A program made the position numbers and the translations under genes. The notes under the pieces are model-generated. The model worked only from the letters and a program-made list of their open reading frames with translations. It had not been told where the DNA came from and ran no database searches. Positions 5,311 through 12,024 of a stretch of 12,024 nucleotides of DNA are shown here, piece after piece; within the stretch, counting starts at the first letter, position 1; every line of letters starts with the position of its first letter. The stretch lies in assembly GCA_020630455.1 (NCBI GenBank), contig JAHDBK010000059.1, positions 1 through 12,024 on the forward strand. The letters run 5' to 3'. The stretch comes from Saprospiraceae bacterium (GTDB lineage: Bacteria > Bacteroidota > Bacteroidia > Chitinophagales > Saprospiraceae).

Positions 5311-6420
5311 ATGTTTTATCATTTAAAAATAAAAAACAAAATACAAGAAACAGGTGATACTGTTTCATTAGTTTTTGATGTGCCATCACATTTAGAAGAT
5401 ACTTTTGATTATCAAGCTGGACAATATTTAACTTTAAAGTTTTCAATAAATGACCAAGAAGCTAGACGTGCTTATTCCATGTCTAGTAGTCCTAAAGATG
5501 CTGATATCAAAGTAACTATTAAGAGAGTAGAAGGTGGACTTGTTTCTAATTATATACATGATTCGGTACAAATTGGAGATACTATTGATGTGATGGCACC
5601 ACAAGGAAGGTTCGTCGCTAAAATAAACGAAACCAATAGAAAAACGTATTATTTACTTGGTAGTGGTAGCGGAATTACTCCTCTAATGTCTATTCTAAAA
5701 ACTATTTTAGAAGACGAAGCACAAAGCTCTGTTTTTTTATTTTACGGTAGTCGTAATGAACAACAAATTATATTCAAAAACGAATTAGAAGAGCTAGAAC
5801 AAAAATATAAAGGACAATTATTTGTAGAACATATATTGAGTCAACCGAAACAAGAAAAAGCAAGTGGAATAGGAGGTTTGTTTGGAAAAAAGAAAACGCT
5901 TTGGTTGGGTAAAAAAGGACGAATAGATCGCAAACATACCGCAGAGTATTTAGAAAAAAATATTCCTCCGTATCCCAAAACAGAATATTTTATTTGTGGT
6001 CCAGGTAATATGATTAATACCGTAAAAGATGTTTTAATAGCAAGAGGAGTTAGCGATAAATCTATCCATTTTGAACTATTTAATTCTAATACACCTGGTG
6101 ACGGTGTTCAAAAAGGTAAGGTAAGTTCTGCTTCTTCTTCTAGTTCAAAAGCAGCTATTATACACCTAGATGGAAAGGTTTTTAATTTAGATATTCCAAG
6201 TGACAAAACCGTTTTACAATCACTTTTAGATGCGGGTCACGAACCACCCTACTCTTGTACTACAGGTTCTTGCTCTACTTGTATCGCCAAAGTCTTGAAT
6301 GGTGGTGCAATGATGGATGTTTGCTATGCCTTAGACGATGATGAAGTAGAAGAAGGATACATTCTTACTTGTCAAGCTAAGGTCACTAGTAATGATATAG
6401 AAATAGATTATAGTGCTTAA
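5311..6420 (+). CDS. PaaE-type ferredoxin reductase: FAD/NAD(P)H module fused to a 2Fe-2S ferredoxin domain
   Basis: This 369-residue protein carries electrons from NAD(P)H through FAD to a 2Fe-2S cluster and then to a partner oxygenase or desaturase. The FAD-binding motif is R-A-Y-S-M-S-S-S-P (53-61). The NAD(P) motif is G-S-G-S-G-I-T-P-L (117-125), and C-G-P (229-231) completes the reductase. The plant-type ferredoxin domain (about 281-366) has its four cluster ligands at C316, C321, C324 and C354. A Gly/Lys-rich insert (about 180-204) interrupts the NAD(P) domain, and a serine-rich linker (272-279) joins the two modules. It resembles PaaE of phenylacetyl-CoA epoxidase, but no paaABCD genes are present, so the partner is unknown and may be encoded elsewhere. 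The ATG at 5311 is preferred: an in-frame TTG at 5296 would add only five residues before the normal N-terminus. Its stop interlocks with that of the opposite SDR gene. Confidence 0.93.
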   Translation: MFYHLKIKNKIQETGDTVSLVFDVPSHLEDTFDYQAGQYLTLKFSINDQEARRAYSMSSSPKDADIKVTIKRVEGGLVSNYIHDSVQIGDTIDVMAPQGRFVAKINETNRKTYYLLGSGSGITPLMSILKTILEDEAQSSVFLFYGSRNEQQIIFKNELEELEQKYKGQLFVEHILSQPKQEKASGIGGLFGKKKTLWLGKKGRIDRKHTAEYLEKNIPPYPKTEYFICGPGNMINTVKDVLIARGVSDKSIHFELFNSNTPGDGVQKGKVSSASSSSSKAAIIHLDGKVFNLDIPSDKTVLQSLLDAGHEPPYSCTTGSCSTCIAKVLNGGAMMDVCYALDDDEVEEGYILTCQAKVTSNDIEIDYSA

Positions 6421-7286
6421 ACTTTTCCGTATTCTTTAAGTTTGCACATTTCCATACTGATATTCCATATTTTATGTGCGGCATCTCTATCTTTTGCCAA
6501 TGGTGTTATAGAGGCAATTTTGCATTTGTCAAAATACGCTCCACTAATGTCATTTACTTCATCCGAACTAGCTAGATAAACTGAAGTCGCAGCTCCTTTT
6601 TTAGTCGATGTTAAAAATGGTCGAGCAATACTCATTAATGTTTTAAAAATAGTAGAGCCACCGCTTCCAAAGTTAGAACCAATTACTCCTGGATGCAGGC
6701 AATTAACCGTAATGTTTTCTTCTTTTAGCCTTTCGGCTAATATTTGAGTAAAATAAATATTGAATAATTTGGATTGACAATAGACATACATTTGCTTGTA
6801 ATTTTTTTGAAATTGTAAATCATCAAAATCAATCTTCTGAATCATTTTATGTCCCATCGATGAAACGTTGACAATCCTTTTGTCTTCTCCTTTTCGTACT
6901 AAATCTAATAGATAATGTGTATGTAAAAAATAACCAATATGGTTTAAAGCAAAAGTCATTTCTAAACCATCAGATGATTCGAGACGACTACCAAACATCG
7001 CCCCAGCATTATTAATCAATACATCAATATGGGATAATTCTGCTCTTAATTTTAATCCATATTCTTTGATGGATTCCATAGACGATAAATCACATATTCT
7101 TAAATGAATATTATCATTTCCTGTTTTTTGTATAATTTCTTTTCGGGCAGTTTCTCCCTTAGATTGATTCCTACAAACTAAATAAATTGTAGCTTGTTTT
7201 TTAGCCAATAATTCCGCCGTAGCTTTACCAATTCCAGAATTTGCTCCTGTTATTAATATGACTTTGTCTTTCATATTATATATCAT
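6417..7286 (-). CDS. Short-chain dehydrogenase/reductase, retinol-dehydrogenase-like
   Basis: This is a 289-residue classical SDR that oxidises or reduces an alcohol/carbonyl pair with a nicotinamide cofactor. The Rossmann motif T-G-A-N-S-G-I-G is at residues 13-20, C-D-L at 65-67, N-N-A-G at 92-95 and the structural Asn at 115. The catalytic set is Ser143 with Tyr169 and Lys173 (Y-C-Q-S-K). The C-R-N after the second strand (38-40) suggests NADPH. The overall pattern (A-L-N-H-I-G, H-P-G-V-I) is that of the retinol dehydrogenase/WWOX branch, whose members have varied lipid-like or unknown substrates, so no substrate can be named. Two ATG starts are possible, at 7286 and at 7274. The second gives M-K-D-K-V-I-L-I-T-G, the more typical N-terminus. 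Its last four bases overlap the end of the convergent reductase gene. It is divergent from the 2-hydroxyacid dehydrogenase with an 81-bp gap. Confidence 0.92.
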   Translation of the reverse strand: MIYNMKDKVILITGANSGIGKATAELLAKKQATIYLVCRNQSKGETARKEIIQKTGNDNIHLRICDLSSMESIKEYGLKLRAELSHIDVLINNAGAMFGSRLESSDGLEMTFALNHIGYFLHTHYLLDLVRKGEDKRIVNVSSMGHKMIQKIDFDDLQFQKNYKQMYVYCQSKLFNIYFTQILAERLKEENITVNCLHPGVIGSNFGSGGSTIFKTLMSIARPFLTSTKKGAATSVYLASSDEVNDISGAYFDKCKIASITPLAKDRDAAHKIWNISMEMCKLKEYGKV

Positions 7287-7322
7287 TTTTTTATTATTAA
7301 TACAATAATAAAAAAAATTCTT

Positions 7323-7330
7323 TATATTTG
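7323..7330 (+). promoter_or_regulatory. Candidate -7 promoter element of the 2-hydroxyacid dehydrogenase
   Basis: TATATTTG matches TAnnTTTG exactly and lies 37 bp before the TTG start codon, inside the 81-bp divergent gap. The predicted leader would be about 30 nt. No TTG -33 box is seen at the usual spacing. On the opposite strand, 7310-7303 (TATTATTG) differs from the consensus at one position and might serve the SDR gene. Confidence 0.45.
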
Positions 7331-7367
7331 AATAGTTTTAATTTAATCTTATTAATAAAAATAAAAA

Positions 7368-8327
7368 TTGGATAAAAAAAAGGTACTTATAACAGATGGT
7401 GTTCACCAAGTTATGTTTGACGGTTTAAAAAACTTAGGTTTTGAAACCGAATACTTACCTAATATAAGTCTTGAAGAAGTTCATGAAAAGGCTCATTTAT
7501 ATCAAGGTCTAGTCATTAATAGCAAAATCATAGTTGATAAGCATCTTATTGACAAAATGAAAGACATGATTTTTATTGCTCGATTAGGCTCTGGGATGGA
7601 AATCATAGACCAAGAATATGCTGCTTCTAATAATATTAAGATTATCAATTCTCCTGAAGGTAATTGTAATGCAGTTGCAGAACATGCTCTAGGTATGCTC
7701 TTAGCGTTGGCTAATAATTTACATAGAGCAGATAAAGAAGTAAGAAAAAAAGAGTGGAATAGAGAAAAAAATAGGGGTTTTGAACTACAGGGCAAAACCA
7801 TTGGCATTATAGGTTTTGGACATACAGGCAGTACTTTTTCTAAAAAACTAGAAAGCCTTTCTATAGATATTTTGGCACATGATAAATACAAATACATCTA
7901 TGAAGATGGATTTAGTGATGCCCAAGCAGTCGAATTAAGTGAAATTCAACAAAGGGCGGATATTATTAGTTTCCATCTACCACTTAATGATGAAACCCAA
8001 TATTATTGTGATAAAGAGTTTATCAATAAATGTAAAAAGGGAGTAATTATTATTAATACTTCAAGGGGAGGTATTGTGAATACAAAAGACTTATTAGAAG
8101 CATTGCAAAGTGGTCAAGTAGGTGGAGCTTGTTTGGACGTTTTTGAAAATGAAAAACCGCATACATTTACAAGTGAAGAGGATTATTTATATCAACAATT
8201 ATATCAAATGGATAATGTAATTTTAAGTCCACACGTTGCAGGGTGGACTCAAGAATCCAAAAAGAAATTATCCGAAATAATTATTAATAAACTAAGCGAA
8301 CAATTAGGCATGCAAGATATAGGATAA
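7368..8327 (+). CDS. D-2-hydroxyacid dehydrogenase, NAD-dependent (phosphoglycerate-dehydrogenase-like), TTG start
   Basis: This 319-residue enzyme of the D-isomer-specific 2-hydroxyacid dehydrogenase family interconverts a 2-hydroxyacid and its 2-oxoacid with NAD(H). The NAD-binding motif G-I-I-G-F-G-H-T-G-S lies at 146-155, followed by D172 at the end of the second strand, which favours NAD over NADP. The catalytic residues are visible: R233 in T-S-R-G-G, E262 in D-V-F-E-N-E-K-P, and H289 in S-P-H-V-A-G-W. R72 in A-R-L-G-S-G-M-E is the usual substrate-contacting position. There is no C-terminal ACT domain, so it is a short form. It could be a serine-pathway phosphoglycerate dehydrogenase or a glyoxylate/hydroxypyruvate reductase. 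No serC or serB is next to it. The start is TTG at 7368: the first strand (K-K-V-L-I-T-D) follows at once, an in-frame TAA lies two codons upstream, and the first ATG (7413) would remove that strand. Confidence 0.9.
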   Translation: MDKKKVLITDGVHQVMFDGLKNLGFETEYLPNISLEEVHEKAHLYQGLVINSKIIVDKHLIDKMKDMIFIARLGSGMEIIDQEYAASNNIKIINSPEGNCNAVAEHALGMLLALANNLHRADKEVRKKEWNREKNRGFELQGKTIGIIGFGHTGSTFSKKLESLSIDILAHDKYKYIYEDGFSDAQAVELSEIQQRADIISFHLPLNDETQYYCDKEFINKCKKGVIIINTSRGGIVNTKDLLEALQSGQVGGACLDVFENEKPHTFTSEEDYLYQQLYQMDNVILSPHVAGWTQESKKKLSEIIINKLSEQLGMQDIG

Positions 8328-8350
8328 TAAAGAATTTTCTTTATTTTTTT
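8326..8350 (+). terminator. Probable intrinsic terminator after the 2-hydroxyacid dehydrogenase
   Basis: AATAAAGAA (8326-8334) and TTCTTTATT (8337-8345) are perfect 9-bp inverted arms around two T bases. The second arm runs into seven T bases ending at 8350. The hairpin begins inside the stop codon of the dehydrogenase gene. The stem is almost all A-U and would be weak in isolation, but its position before a T-run in the 53-bp gap between convergent genes supports termination. A second, poorer inverted repeat (AGATA/TATCT, 8351-8367) follows and might help the opposite gene. Confidence 0.6.
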
Positions 8351-8380
8351 AGATAAAATGAATATCTTTCTAAATGCGTA

Positions 8381-11300
8381 TTATTCCAATTCAATAATTA
8401 AATCATCTTGTTCTACCATTGTCTTTTCTGTTAGATGAATAGCCTTTACTTTACCTTTGATTGGAGAAGTAATGGTACTTTCCATCTTCATAGCTTCTAT
8501 AATGAAAAGAGGAGTATTGACCTTAATATTATCGCCTACTTTAACTAAAATTTGAGAAAGACTGCCTTGGAGTGGTGCTCCAATTTCTTTTTCTTGACCA
8601 GCTTTCCTATTTACCTTTTTTTCAACAGCTAGATGCCTATCTTGTACTTGTACTGCCCTAGTTTGTCCATTTAATTTAAAGAAAACAGTTCTAATTCCTT
8701 CGTCATTAGGAGCAGAAGTATTGAGGTATTGTATGAGTAAGTTTTTACCATTTTCTATTTCTACTAATATTTCTTCATTCGGCTTTAAGCCAAAAAAGAA
8801 TGCAAGAGATGGCAGTGTTCTTACGACATCAAACTTTTTGAAGTGTTCATAATAATCTTTAAATACTTTAGGATATAATTTATAAGATAGAAAATCTTTA
8901 AAATCACAAAAGTCAAAATCTTCTTGAAATGCTTTAAACTCCTTATCAAAATCAATTGGTTTTAAGTGAGCATTGGGGCGTTCCGTATAGGGCTTTTCGC
9001 CTTTGAGAACCATTTTTTGAAGTTTTTTAGGGAATCCTTGATAAGCTTGTCCTAAATCTCCTCTAAATAAAGCCTTTACACTATCAGGAAAAGATAAGGT
9101 ATTGCCTTTTTCCAAAATATCTTCTTTAGTATATCCATTAGAAGTCATGAACATAGCCATGTCACCCACTACCTTAGAAGAAGGCGTTACTTTAACGATA
9201 TTTCCAAATAATTCATTCGCAATTTGATAATTCTTTTTAATAGTTTCAAATTGGTCTTCCAAGCCTAAGCCCCTTGCTTGAGGTCTAAGATTAGAGTATT
9301 GTCCTCCTGGAATTTCATGTTCATATACTTGAGCGGTACCCGATTTCAATTCTGTTTCAAAAGGATAATAATATTGCCTTACGGCTTCCCAATAATTAGA
9401 GTGCTGTTCTAGCGCTTCATAATTCAATTTATTTTCTCTTTCATGTCCTTTGATGAAAGCAGCGATAGAATTAAAATTGGGTTGCGAGGTTAAACCTGAC
9501 ATTGAACTTTGAGCAACGTCTATTATATCTACTCCTGCATCAATCGCTTTTATATAAGTAGCGGATTGAATTGAAGAAGTATCATGAGTATGTAAATGTA
9601 TAGGTAAACTGACTGCTTTTTTCAATTCTGAAATTAATATTTCAGCTGCTTGTGGTTTGAGCAATCCAGCCATATCTTTAATGGCTAAAATATGTGCTCC
9701 TTCATCTTCTAATTGCTTGGCTAAATTTAAATAATATTCAAGACTATATTTAGTTTTATTCGAATCCGTAATATCTCCTGTATAACAAATACATGCTTCA
9801 GCAATAGAATTAGTTTTTTCTCGTACTGTTTTAATGCTGAACTTCATGGCTTCAACCCAATTCAAGGAATCGAAAATTCTAAAGATATCAATTCCTGTTT
9901 CTGCTGCTTGGATGATGAATTGTTCAATTAAATTGTCTGGATATGCGGTATAACCAACGGCATTTGAACCTCTAAGTAACATTTGGAGTAAGATATTAGG
10001 CATTTTTTTCCTAAGAATAGCCAATCTAGTCCAAGGGTCTTCCTTCAAAAATCGCATACATACATCAAAGGTAGCTCCACCCCATACCTCAGCAGAAAAA
10101 ACATCATTACATTGCCTAGCATATGCTTCGGCTATATTTTCCAAATCATAGGTTCTCACTCTAGTCGCCAACAAAGACTGGTGCGCATCTCTAAATGTAG
10201 TATCTGTATAATGAATAATATTTGAGTCTTTTAACCATTTGATGAATCGTTCTCTTCCTAATTCATTATATAAGGTTTTACTTCCTCTAGGGAATGAACT
10301 ATTTTTATCATAATCAGGAATAATAGGTGTTCTGAATATTTTATTATTATCAATAAATTTTACATCACTATTTCCATTAACGATAGTCTCTCCCAAATAA
10401 TTAAGCAGTTTAGTTCCTCTATCTCTATAGCGAGGCATTTCAAGTATTTGAGGATTGTTTTGAATAAAGCTAACCGTACATTTTCCTTCTTGGAATGTTT
10501 CATCATTCAAAAGATTCATAAGGAAACCCATATTGCTTTTTACACCTCTTATTCTAAATTCGGTTAAGGCACGATGTAATCTTTGAGCAGCACCTTTAAG
10601 TGTTCGTCCTCTTGCGGTTACTTTTACTAGCATACTATCAAAGAAAGGGGATATTTTAGCACCAGCATAAGCACTTCCCGCATCTAATCTGATTCCAAAA
10701 CCAGCAGCAGAACGATAAGCAACTATGGTTCCATAATCTGGTTTAAAATTATTGGCAGGGTCTTCTGTCGTAATTCTACACTGAATGGCATATCCTTGAC
10801 ATTGAATATCCATTTGACTCCTTATATATATAGTAGGATGATGCAGAGGATAGTTCATCGCTACTAAAATTTGAGTTCTAACGATGTCAATACCCGTTAC
10901 TTCTTCTGTGATAGTATGTTCTACTTGGATTCTAGGATTCACTTCAATAAAATATATATCATCTCCTTCAACTAAGAACTCAACCGTACCGGCATTGCTG
11001 TAATCAGCGTGTTTTGCTATACGCAAGGCATAATCATATAATCTTTCTTTGACAGAGGTACTTAGTGTTGTAGCAGGGGCTACCTCCACTACTTTTTGAA
11101 ATCGTCTTTGTACAGAACAATCTCTTTCATATAAATGGACAAGGTTTCCAAAATTATCACCTAGAATCTGAATTTCAATATGTTTGGGGTTTGCAATGAA
11201 TTTTTCTATAAAAACGGTTGCATTCCCAAAGGCTGTTTTGGCTTCTCCTTTTGCTTCGTTGAATGCTTTTTCAAAATCTTTTTCACTGTGAACAACTCGC

Positions 11301-11818
11301 ATTCCTCTACCCCCACCGCCAGCAACAGCTTTTATCATCAAAGGAAAACCAATTCGTTTGGCTTCCTTAGTTGCTGTTTTGATATCATCCAAATCCACTT
11401 GACTATCTTCAATAACAGGCACTTCAATTTCTCTTGCCAATATTTTGGCTTCCATTTTATCACCTAAACGTTGCATTGAAGTGGAACGAGGCCCGACAAA
11501 CACAATTCCTTCTTCTTCACATCTTTTAACAAAAGCTACATTTTCTGAAAGGAACCCATATCCTGGATGAATAGCATCTATATCGTTTTCTTTAGCAATG
11601 CGTATTATTTCCTCAATATTAAGATATGGTTTTAATGGTTCGTCAGTTTTGCCTATACGATATGCTTCATCTGCTTTATATCGATGTAGAGAGTATCTGT
11701 CCTCATAAGTATAGACAGCGACAGTAGTTAGACCTAATTCAGAGGCTGCTCTTAAAATTCTAATTGCAATTTCGCCACGATTGGCTACCATTAATTTATT
11801 AAAACGATTTTTTTCCAT
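8381..11818 (-). CDS. pyc: Pyruvate carboxylase, single-chain (BC-CT-BCCP)
   Basis: This 1145-residue cytosolic enzyme carboxylates pyruvate to oxaloacetate with ATP and bicarbonate, refilling the TCA cycle and feeding gluconeogenesis. The length is normal for the single-chain form. The biotin carboxylase part (about 1-460) has the N-terminal V-A-N-R-G-E-I-A-I-R (11-20), the glycine-rich ATP loop A-V-A-G-G-G-G-R-G-M (164-173), R-D-C-S-V-Q-R-R (232-239) and E-V-N-P-R-I-Q-V-E-H (292-301). The carboxyltransferase part (about 530-810) has D-T-T-F-R-D-A-H-Q-S (539-548), the lysine that is carboxylated (K714 in A-I-K-D-M-A-G) and the metal-binding H743-x-H745. The C-terminal biotinyl domain carries E-A-M-K-M with biotin on K1111. 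One oddity: residue 240 in Q-R-R-F-Q-K is Phe where His is usual. No biotin ligase gene or regulator lies nearby. The ATG at 11818 gives the normal N-terminus. Confidence 0.97.
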   Translation of the reverse strand: MEKNRFNKLMVANRGEIAIRILRAASELGLTTVAVYTYEDRYSLHRYKADEAYRIGKTDEPLKPYLNIEEIIRIAKENDIDAIHPGYGFLSENVAFVKRCEEEGIVFVGPRSTSMQRLGDKMEAKILAREIEVPVIEDSQVDLDDIKTATKEAKRIGFPLMIKAVAGGGGRGMRVVHSEKDFEKAFNEAKGEAKTAFGNATVFIEKFIANPKHIEIQILGDNFGNLVHLYERDCSVQRRFQKVVEVAPATTLSTSVKERLYDYALRIAKHADYSNAGTVEFLVEGDDIYFIEVNPRIQVEHTITEEVTGIDIVRTQILVAMNYPLHHPTIYIRSQMDIQCQGYAIQCRITTEDPANNFKPDYGTIVAYRSAAGFGIRLDAGSAYAGAKISPFFDSMLVKVTARGRTLKGAAQRLHRALTEFRIRGVKSNMGFLMNLLNDETFQEGKCTVSFIQNNPQILEMPRYRDRGTKLLNYLGETIVNGNSDVKFIDNNKIFRTPIIPDYDKNSSFPRGSKTLYNELGRERFIKWLKDSNIIHYTDTTFRDAHQSLLATRVRTYDLENIAEAYARQCNDVFSAEVWGGATFDVCMRFLKEDPWTRLAILRKKMPNILLQMLLRGSNAVGYTAYPDNLIEQFIIQAAETGIDIFRIFDSLNWVEAMKFSIKTVREKTNSIAEACICYTGDITDSNKTKYSLEYYLNLAKQLEDEGAHILAIKDMAGLLKPQAAEILISELKKAVSLPIHLHTHDTSSIQSATYIKAIDAGVDIIDVAQSSMSGLTSQPNFNSIAAFIKGHERENKLNYEALEQHSNYWEAVRQYYYPFETELKSGTAQVYEHEIPGGQYSNLRPQARGLGLEDQFETIKKNYQIANELFGNIVKVTPSSKVVGDMAMFMTSNGYTKEDILEKGNTLSFPDSVKALFRGDLGQAYQGFPKKLQKMVLKGEKPYTERPNAHLKPIDFDKEFKAFQEDFDFCDFKDFLSYKLYPKVFKDYYEHFKKFDVVRTLPSLAFFFGLKPNEEILVEIENGKNLLIQYLNTSAPNDEGIRTVFFKLNGQTRAVQVQDRHLAVEKKVNRKAGQEKEIGAPLQGSLSQILVKVGDNIKVNTPLFIIEAMKMESTITSPIKGKVKAIHLTEKTMVEQDDLIIELE

Positions 11819-12024
11819 GAATATTAAGATATTTAAAATGTGTTGTTTAGTTTTTTAAAGGATTTTTCACCATTATAAATATTAGGAAATTAAGGATGTG
11901 TTTTTTTATAGGCATAAACATAAGTTAATGCTTGATTATTGTTGTGTTTTTTTCATTTTTTTTTCATTTTTTTTAAAAAAAATATTAAACAAATTTAAAA
12001 TAAAAAATACTTTTTAATGTTATA
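11819..12024 (-). promoter_or_regulatory. AT-rich leader and upstream region of pyc
   Basis: These 206 bases hold no supported gene. Read on the minus strand, TAAATTTG at 11997-11990 matches the TAnnTTTG -7 element and would give a leader of roughly 160 nt before the pyc ATG. Just downstream of it are long homopolymer A tracts (plus-strand T runs between 11946 and 11974). Two tiny ATG-initiated reading frames follow (M-K-K-K-stop from 11967 and M-K-K-T-Q-Q-stop from 11956). I see no recognisable riboswitch or operator. The window ends here, so a longer upstream region cannot be judged. Confidence 0.35.

Noticed and set aside
5311..6420. Assignment as a true paaE of phenylacetate degradation
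   Set aside because: The domain layout fits, but no other paa gene is present in the window, so the pathway name would be unsupported.
7502..7897. Open frame of 131 codons on the minus strand inside the hydroxyacid dehydrogenase
   Set aside because: It is long but antisense to a gene with intact NAD-binding and catalytic motifs, and no family is recognisable.
11180..11467. Open frame of 95 codons on the plus strand inside pyc
   Set aside because: It is antisense to the biotin carboxylase ATP-grasp domain, and its Phe/Cys/Ser-rich composition is typical of a shadow frame.
11936..11967. Two tiny ATG frames in the pyc leader as a possible attenuator peptide
   Set aside because: They arise from homopolymer A tracts, have no informative codons, and no alternative hairpins are visible.

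Overview
The window comes from an AT-rich genome. Its coding density, A-rich spacers without Shine-Dalgarno sequences, several matches to the TAnnTTTG -7 element and its protein families all point to the Bacteroidota (Saprospira/Flavobacteria-like). I cannot resolve the family or genus. There is no tRNA, rRNA, CRISPR array, insertion sequence or phage gene. All the longer genes appear intact.

Bases 100-2935 hold the most interesting block: four co-directional genes with regular gaps of 24, 24 and 28 bp, which looks like one operon. In order they encode (1) a small protein with an 11-residue-repeat coiled coil, (2) a soluble protein with a helical N-terminal region and a C-terminal roadblock/longin-like fold, (3) a compact Rab/Ras-like small GTPase with all five G motifs but Glu at the catalytic Gln position, and (4) a PAS-like plus histidine-kinase-like protein with a degenerate kinase core. 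I read this as a small-GTPase switch: a roadblock/longin platform, its GTPase, a coiled-coil partner and a diverged sensor protein. It resembles MglA/MglB in logic but not in gene content. The individual folds are recognisable. The working of the set as a unit is inference.

Bases 3073-6420 hold three genes on the + strand: a complete FabH-type ketoacyl-ACP synthase III, standing apart from other fatty-acid genes; a MoxR-like AAA+ ATPase without the VWA partner usually found beside it; and a PaaE-type FAD/NAD(P)H reductase fused to a plant-type 2Fe-2S ferredoxin domain.

Bases 6417-8327 hold a short-chain dehydrogenase on the - strand, whose stop codon interlocks with that of the reductase, and a divergent D-2-hydroxyacid dehydrogenase that apparently starts at TTG. 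A short AT-rich hairpin with a T-run follows it.

Bases 8381-11818 on the - strand encode a complete single-chain pyruvate carboxylase (biotin carboxylase, carboxyltransferase and biotinyl domains). It supplies oxaloacetate for the TCA cycle. One residue in its biotin carboxylase active-site loop is unusual (Phe where His is usual). Upstream of it lies about 200 bp of very AT-rich leader with a possible promoter.

No stretch longer than 300 bases lacks a gene.
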